Source: UBA927 sp964361785 (GTDB lineage Bacteria; Patescibacteriota; Microgenomatia; UBA10105; UBA927). Taken from it: 64,000 bases of DNA. This document shows positions 59,388 to 64,000 of this stretch, in pieces. A program made the translations under genes and the position numbers. The stretch covers positions 1 through 64,000 of the forward strand of contig CAYIBX010000003.1 of NCBI GenBank assembly GCA_964361785.1, given 5' to 3'. Numbering within the stretch: position 1 is the stretch's first letter; each line of letters opens with the position of its first letter. The notes beneath the pieces are model-generated. The model did not search any database, was not told the origin of the DNA, and saw nothing but the letters and a program-made list of their open reading frames with translations.

Positions 59388-60523
59388 AATTGCGATCAGC
59401 ACTATCAGTAAAATCTCGTCGCGAAGAAGTAGAGAAAGAGACTCGTGTATTGTTAACCAACATTGGGACGTTTAGCGTCGATGAGAATGTGGCGAGCAAA
59501 AGAAATTGTGAAAACATGATTGGCGTCGCTCAAGTGCCGTTGGGTATTGCAGGACCCCTCGCACTGTTAACTGTTAAAGGTGAATTGTTAAATGTTTATC
59601 TTCCTCTCGCAACGACTGAAGGAGCGTTGGTGGCGTCGGTTAGTCGCGGCTGCAAGGCGATAACGGAGTCTGGAGGAGCAGGTGTAGATAGTTACCGTGT
59701 TGGGGCCACCCGCGGTCCGGTTTTTAAGGTCAAGAATTTGCATGAAAGCGATGTATTTAATAAATTTTTGGAAGAACACTTCGAGAGTTTGCAAAAAATT
59801 ACAAAGACAACCTCAAACCACTTAACACTTACAAAATATATGGATCGCGGAGTCGGTCGGTATAGATATGTACGATTTGTGTTTGACACAGAAGACGCCA
59901 TGGGCATGAACATGGTAACAATTGCGACACAAAAACTAGTTGAATATATTGAGCTCCATACGTCTTCACGATGTATTTCCTTGGCGGGAAATTACGACGT
60001 CGACAAAAAACCTTCGTGGCTCAATGTTATTGAAGGACGAGGTATAAAAGCGTGGGCGGAGGTGACGCTTCCGTCAAAAATACTCAAAGACGTTTTAAAA
60101 ACGACTGCTCAAAAATTTTATGACGTGTGGCTTTCAAAGTGCATGATTGGCAGTGCCATGGCAGGATCGATGGCATTTAATGCCCAGTTTGCAAATATAA
60201 TTGCTGCCGTATTTTTAGCGACGGGACAGGATCTTGGGCATGTGGGCGAGGCAAGCTTGGGTGTGACAACCGCTGAGGTAGTGAATGGAAAAGACTTATA
60301 TGTAAGTATATATCTTCCTGATCTTATGGTAGGTATCGTGGGTGGAGGCACAGGCCTTGCAACACAGAAAGAGGCGTTATCGATTGTGAGAGCCGCAAAT
60401 AGTAAACAATTTGCTGAAATAATTGCAGGTGCGGTGCTAGCAGGAGAAATTTCATTATTAGCGTCGCTTAGTGAGGGGACGTTAGCAAAAGCACATCAAG
60501 AACTAGCAAGAGGAAAGAGATAA
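59384..60523 (+). CDS. mvaA: HMG-CoA reductase (archaeal-like class I)
   Basis: A 379-aa enzyme that reduces HMG-CoA to mevalonate with NADPH. Catalytic elements: Glu in ATTEGALVASVSRG, Lys in NYDVDKKPSWLN, Asp in DAMGMNMV and in ATGQDLGHV, with SLGVTTAEV and the C-terminal GGGTGLATQKEAL. The DKKPSW-type lysine places it with class I reductases rather than the class II bacterial form. The start overlaps the Yip1 gene by 4 nt. A heptamer repeat (59566-59600) lies in the segment encoding LLTVKGELLNVY. Confidence 0.93.
   Translation: MKLRSALSVKSRREEVEKETRVLLTNIGTFSVDENVASKRNCENMIGVAQVPLGIAGPLALLTVKGELLNVYLPLATTEGALVASVSRGCKAITESGGAGVDSYRVGATRGPVFKVKNLHESDVFNKFLEEHFESLQKITKTTSNHLTLTKYMDRGVGRYRYVRFVFDTEDAMGMNMVTIATQKLVEYIELHTSSRCISLAGNYDVDKKPSWLNVIEGRGIKAWAEVTLPSKILKDVLKTTAQKFYDVWLSKCMIGSAMAGSMAFNAQFANIIAAVFLATGQDLGHVGEASLGVTTAEVVNGKDLYVSIYLPDLMVGIVGGGTGLATQKEALSIVRAANSKQFAEIIAGAVLAGEISLLASLSEGTLAKAHQELARGKR
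59566..59600. repeat. Five heptamers, GTTAACT/GTGAATT type, in the HMG-CoA reductase gene
   Basis: GTTAACT, GTTAAAG, GTGAATT, GTTAAAT and GTTTATC follow in exact 7-nt phase on the coding strand. Thirty-five bases keep the frame only together with neighbouring bases. Same unit as in the exonuclease and yidC genes. Confidence 0.75.
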
Positions 60524-60524
60524 T

Positions 60525-61568
60525 ATGATCGGCATCATTTCATACGGCACATATATTCCTTTGTATCGTTTAGCAGTAGCAGAGATTGCAAAAGCGTGGC
60601 ACAAAGAAGCGAAAGAAATAGAACAAGCGCTTGGGGTTATAGAAAAGGCCGTGCCATCCTATGATGAAGACGCGGTGACCATTGCAACTGAAGCTGCGCT
60701 TTCAGCGTATAGGAATACTATTGTTAAGCCAGAAGACACAGATGTTTTATTAGTTGGTAGCGAAAGTCATCCGTATGCCGTGAATCCAACGGCCACAATT
60801 GTAGGGGAATTTGTAGGGTTTAGCCATCAGTATTTAGCATCAGACATGCAATTTGCATGTAAAGCAGGAACTGCTGCTGTGCAATCGATTGCAGGCTTGG
60901 TTTCTGCAGGACATGCGCGAACTGGTCTAGCTATTGGAGCAGATACTGCACAGAGTAAACCTCACGATGTACTTGAGTACGCTTCTGCCGCTGGTGGAGC
61001 GGCGTTCCTTATTGGTAAAGAAAATCTTGTAGTAGAGATGTTGGCGGACACATCGTTTTCATCTGACACTCCAGATTTTTGGCGACGTGATGGCATACGT
61101 TATCCGTCGCACGCTGGGCGATTTACCGGAGAACCTGCATATTTTACGCATGTGATGGGAGCCGCAAGACAATTATTGAATATGTCGAAATTGAACCCCA
61201 AAGATTTTAAGTATTGCGTGTTTCACATGCCAAACGGAAAATTTCCTCGGGATGTTGCCAAGCGTTTAGGATTTACCGACAGTCAACTTGTTCCCTCGCT
61301 TATTGTTGAGTCTATCGGCAACTCGTATAGCGCTACAGCACTTTTAGGATTAGCAGCGGTTTTGGATATCGCAAAGCCAAATGAGAAGATATTTATGGTG
61401 TCGTATGGATCAGGGGCTGGAAGTGACGGATTTATTTTTCGCGCGACAAAAGCACTTCCAGCTTTGCAAAAAAAACGGCTGGTCTCACACGATCGGGTGA
61501 TTGATCATATCAATCGTCGTATGCCGATTGACTATCTGACGTATTTACAAAAGACTCATAAAATATGA
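60525..61568 (+). CDS. mvaS: HMG-CoA synthase (archaeal type)
   Basis: A 347-aa thiolase-fold enzyme condensing acetyl-CoA and acetoacetyl-CoA to HMG-CoA. IISYGTYIPLYRL is typical of archaeal HMGCS; the catalytic cysteine is in DMQFACKAGTAAVQ; FHMPNGKFPRDVAKRLGF has the catalytic His. It begins 1 nt after the HMG-CoA reductase stop and overlaps the thiolase start by 4 nt. In archaea this protein works in a complex with thiolase and a DUF35 protein, both encoded next. Confidence 0.93.
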   Translation: MIGIISYGTYIPLYRLAVAEIAKAWHKEAKEIEQALGVIEKAVPSYDEDAVTIATEAALSAYRNTIVKPEDTDVLLVGSESHPYAVNPTATIVGEFVGFSHQYLASDMQFACKAGTAAVQSIAGLVSAGHARTGLAIGADTAQSKPHDVLEYASAAGGAAFLIGKENLVVEMLADTSFSSDTPDFWRRDGIRYPSHAGRFTGEPAYFTHVMGAARQLLNMSKLNPKDFKYCVFHMPNGKFPRDVAKRLGFTDSQLVPSLIVESIGNSYSATALLGLAAVLDIAKPNEKIFMVSYGSGAGSDGFIFRATKALPALQKKRLVSHDRVIDHINRRMPIDYLTYLQKTHKI

Positions 61569-62713
61569 AACCAGTTATATCAGTTATTGGTGTTGCTACG
61601 ACACAATTTGGAGAATTGTGGGGCGTGTCACCGCGTCGATTGGCACAAGACGCAGTTACGAGAGCGCTTCACGACGCGAATATACAACATTCTGCTGTGC
61701 AAGCGCTGTTTGTGGGAAACATGCTTTCAGGGATGCTTGGCGGTCAAGAACACTTAGGCGCTTTTTTTGCGGATGAACTTCATATGTTAGTTCCTGCGTT
61801 TAAAATTGAAGGCGCGTGTGCATCAGGGGGACTTTCAGTGCATGCAGCGGTCAACGCATTAATGTCTGGCCAGTATGAGACAGTATTAGTATTGGGAGTA
61901 GAGAAGATGACGGATCATAAACCAGAAGACGTGGCGACTGCCCTTATGGGAGCTGGATCAGACGAAGAGCGCACGGCGGGAATGACATTTCCAGGATTAT
62001 ATGCGTTGCTTTCGAGCATGCATATGGAAGAATACGGTACGACGTTAGAGCAGTTAGCATCTGTAGCGGTGAAAAATCATTATCACGCAACTCTCAATCC
62101 TAATGCACAGTTTCATAATACGATTACCGTCGAACAGGTGTTAAAAAGCACGTGTATAGCAGATCCGTTGCGACTTTTGGATTGTTCACCAATTTCTGAT
62201 GGGGCTTCGGCTGTGATTCTTACGACAGTTCCTAATAACGCCGTTAGAATACTTGCGTCAACCGTTGGCACAGATTCATTAGGTCTTGCGCGGAGGAAGA
62301 GCCTTACCAGCTTGCAGGCGACAAAAGATGCCGCTAATCGCGCGTACACGCTTGCAAAAGTCAAACCGTCTGACGTCGATGTAGCAGAAGTGCATGATTG
62401 CTTTACGATTGCAGAAATATTAGCGATGGAAGATTTGGGATTTTTTGCCAAAGGAAAGGCGGCCGCGGCAATTGAAAGAGGAGAGACGAGACTTGGGACA
62501 TCAAAACATTTAGTGGTCAATCCGTCAGGAGGGCTCAAAGGTTGTGGTCATCCGGTGGGGGCAACGGGTGTCAAACAGATTGTAGAGCTGGTTGAGCAGT
62601 TGCGCGGTGTAGCTGGCGCGCGTCAAGTGAAAAATGCAAAAATTGGATTAGCACAAAATGTAGGAGGAAGCGGTGCAACGGCTGTTGTACACATATTATG
62701 CAATCACCAGTGA
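61565..62713 (+). CDS. Acetyl-CoA C-acetyltransferase (archaeal SCP2-like thiolase)
   Basis: A 382-aa thiolase that makes acetoacetyl-CoA from two acetyl-CoA, the first step of the mevalonate pathway. The reactive cysteine is in KIEGACASGGLSVHAAVNAL; VHDCFTIAEI contains His, and NPSGGLKGCGHPVGATG the second catalytic Cys-His pair. Short loops match the archaeal class that channels product to HMGCS. It overlaps the DUF35 gene by 16 nt. Confidence 0.92.
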   Translation: MKPVISVIGVATTQFGELWGVSPRRLAQDAVTRALHDANIQHSAVQALFVGNMLSGMLGGQEHLGAFFADELHMLVPAFKIEGACASGGLSVHAAVNALMSGQYETVLVLGVEKMTDHKPEDVATALMGAGSDEERTAGMTFPGLYALLSSMHMEEYGTTLEQLASVAVKNHYHATLNPNAQFHNTITVEQVLKSTCIADPLRLLDCSPISDGASAVILTTVPNNAVRILASTVGTDSLGLARRKSLTSLQATKDAANRAYTLAKVKPSDVDVAEVHDCFTIAEILAMEDLGFFAKGKAAAAIERGETRLGTSKHLVVNPSGGLKGCGHPVGATGVKQIVELVEQLRGVAGARQVKNAKIGLAQNVGGSGATAVVHILCNHQ

Positions 62714-63006
62714 AATTATGGAGAAATCAAAAGTCGACCACGAACTTGGTGGGGCTTTTGGGCACAGTGGAAACATGGACCATTGTTCGCGTACCACCTG
62801 CAGGATTTTCTGATCAAGCACCGTATGCAGTTGTTTTGGTTCGGTTAAAGTCCGGCCAATCTATAGAAGCGCAGTTGGTGGATTCGTATAAAGACGGTCA
62901 AATTGATGTGTATAAAGACATGAACGTACGAACTGTTATTCGCCGCATCACACATCCAGATAGTGATGGTGTGATATCATATGGAATTAAGGTGAAACCC
63001 ATATGA
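62698..63006 (+). CDS. DUF35 OB-fold protein lacking its zinc ribbon
   Basis: A 102-aa OB-fold protein of the DUF35 family. In archaea DUF35 proteins bridge thiolase and HMGCS in a complex. VRVPPAGFSDQAPYAVVLVRLKSGQSIEAQLVD and VIRRITHPDSDGVISYGIKVKP match the OB fold. The cysteine-rich zinc ribbon that normally sits between the first helix and the OB fold is absent: WRNQKSTTNLVG runs straight into GTVETWTIVRV, with no Cys-x-x-Cys pair. It overlaps the thiolase gene by 16 nt and mevalonate kinase by 4 nt. Confidence 0.85.
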   Translation: MQSPVKLWRNQKSTTNLVGLLGTVETWTIVRVPPAGFSDQAPYAVVLVRLKSGQSIEAQLVDSYKDGQIDVYKDMNVRTVIRRITHPDSDGVISYGIKVKPI

Positions 63007-63962
63007 AAAAAGTTGTTGTAACAGTTCCAGGAAAAGTACACCTTATGGGAGAGCATGCGGTTGTGTATGGTAAGCCTGCGCTTCTTGCGGCAATAAATCT
63101 TCGACTGTCGGTAACCATTGAAGAACAACTCAAAAAATCTTCAACACCAGAAAAAATAATCATTATGTCTACCGAACCCACAGAACACGCGCGCTACGCA
63201 GTAGATTTTTTACTCGATCAGTTTAAGGTGAAAGATCCTACAGCATTTAAAATCATCATTGATTCGCAGATTCCTGCTGGGTTTCATCTAGGCTCATCTG
63301 CTGCGGTAGCCGTAGGATTATCGGGCGCGATGATGTATTTTTTCAAAAAATTATGGAATCCTATACGGATAAACGAACTCGCGTATGAAATCGAAAAAAA
63401 ACAACATGGAAATCCATCAGGTGGAGATAACACAACCGTTACTGTTGGAGGATTTGTATGGTTTAGAAAAGAATTGGAATTTTTAAAAAGTATTTGGCAG
63501 CTTCCATTTAAGCCACATGAATCTCTCAATCATTTTTTTCTTATTAACACCGGTCGACCCAAAGAAACCACAGGCGAAATGGTTGCAATGGTCAAAGAAC
63601 ACATACAAAAAGAACCAGAGCAAATGCAAAAATTATTGAATCTCAATGAGATTCAGGTGAAGCGTGTCACTGTCGCACTGAAAGAAGGCAACGAGGCAGA
63701 GTTATTGGATGCGATGAAAGTTGGCGAGCGGACGCTTGAGGGGATGGGAGTGGTTAGTCAAAAAGCTATTCCTCTCATTCGAAAAATAGAAGAAGCAGGG
63801 GGTGCAGCGAAAATTCTTGGAGGAGGGGGAAAAGAAGAAGGAGTAGGGTTTTTGCTCTGTTATCATCGCAATCCCACTCAAGTAGAGGAAATTTGTAAAT
63901 CGTATGGATTTACTATACAGGAGATTGGACTCGGGGAAGAAGGAGTGAGACTAGAAAAATAG
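63003..63962 (+). CDS. mvk: Mevalonate kinase
   Basis: A 319-aa GHMP kinase that phosphorylates mevalonate. Motif 1 is VPGKVHLMGEHAVVYGKPALLA, motif 2 the ATP loop IPAGFHLGSSAAVAVGL, motif 3 KILGGGGKEEGVGFLL; GNPSGGDNTTVTVGG carries the catalytic Asp region. Length matches the archaeal enzyme. It continues the operon with a 4-nt overlap; a further gene starts at 63988. Confidence 0.93.
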   Translation: MKKVVVTVPGKVHLMGEHAVVYGKPALLAAINLRLSVTIEEQLKKSSTPEKIIIMSTEPTEHARYAVDFLLDQFKVKDPTAFKIIIDSQIPAGFHLGSSAAVAVGLSGAMMYFFKKLWNPIRINELAYEIEKKQHGNPSGGDNTTVTVGGFVWFRKELEFLKSIWQLPFKPHESLNHFFLINTGRPKETTGEMVAMVKEHIQKEPEQMQKLLNLNEIQVKRVTVALKEGNEAELLDAMKVGERTLEGMGVVSQKAIPLIRKIEEAGGAAKILGGGGKEEGVGFLLCYHRNPTQVEEICKSYGFTIQEIGLGEEGVRLEK

Positions 63963-63987
63963 TTATTGAAAGGAGATATACCAAATA

Positions 63988-64000
63988 TGTCTAATATGGT
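63988..64000 (+). CDS. Start of the next operon gene (cut by window edge)
   Basis: ATG at 63988 follows AAGGAG by 11 nt and gives MSNM before the window ends. As it comes right after mevalonate kinase it probably encodes the next mevalonate-pathway enzyme or a partner, but the four residues cannot show that. Confidence 0.4.

Overview
The window looks like a chromosomal segment, probably spanning the replication origin, of a Candidate Phyla Radiation (Patescibacteria) bacterium. The signs are small tightly packed genes with many 4-nt ATGA overlaps, AT-rich DNA, DUF4012 and six pilin-like proteins typical of these lineages, a PrgI/VirB4/TraG-type secretion locus, tRNAs without an encoded CCA end, an intron-bearing tRNA, and very few biosynthetic genes. 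The class cannot be fixed from sequence reading alone. UGA is an ordinary stop here.

Layout. 1-4100: a truncated possible ABC ATPase start, a glycosyltransferase, a stand-alone 5'-3' exonuclease and FtsH. 4100-11650: a RelE-type pair, then a tryptophan locus read leftwards: a T-box leader, two small unknown genes, tRNA-Trp, a protein resembling cyclodipeptide synthases, a eukaryal/archaeal-type TrpRS, an unknown 160-aa protein, and a bacterial-type TrpRS fused to two YbaK-like editing domains and a tRNA-binding domain. A VapC pair lies upstream of the T-box. 11650-19900: YraN, ComM, DprA, an AbiEii-like nucleotidyltransferase pair, an AbrB-Doc pair, an initiator tRNA split by a group I intron, tRNA-Met(CAT), FtsB and a Xer recombinase. 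19900-33300: ValS, EF-P with its lysyl-transferase EpmA, bL25, DUF4012, RNase H, a flippase and an O-antigen-ligase-like protein.

32800-40420 is the conserved origin neighbourhood: khpB-yidC-yidD-rnpA-rpmH to the left, murD and murL next, then dnaA and dnaN to the right, with DnaA boxes upstream of and behind dnaA. 40400-58000 is a type IV secretion or pilus locus: PrgI-like protein, split VirB4, TraG-like coupling ATPase, VirB6-like membrane protein, a membrane metallopeptidase, a 1201-aa unknown protein and six tandem pilin paralogues. No relaxase is visible. 58000-64000 holds a sigma factor, two membrane proteins and an archaeal-type mevalonate operon (HMG-CoA reductase, HMG-CoA synthase, thiolase, DUF35 protein, mevalonate kinase) that continues past the window.

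Most notable. (1) The tRNA-Trp has G1-C72 and A73, the eukaryal/archaeal identity set, and sits with a eukaryal-type TrpRS, so the two may form an orthogonal pair; the T-box variable base (U) would match A73. (2) A 212-nt group I intron interrupts the initiator tRNA between U33 and C34. (3) A heptamer repeat has invaded three coding genes in frame. (4) A DUF35 protein has lost its zinc ribbon. (5) Many genes, including rpmH, appear leaderless, with the -10 box 6-9 nt before the start codon.
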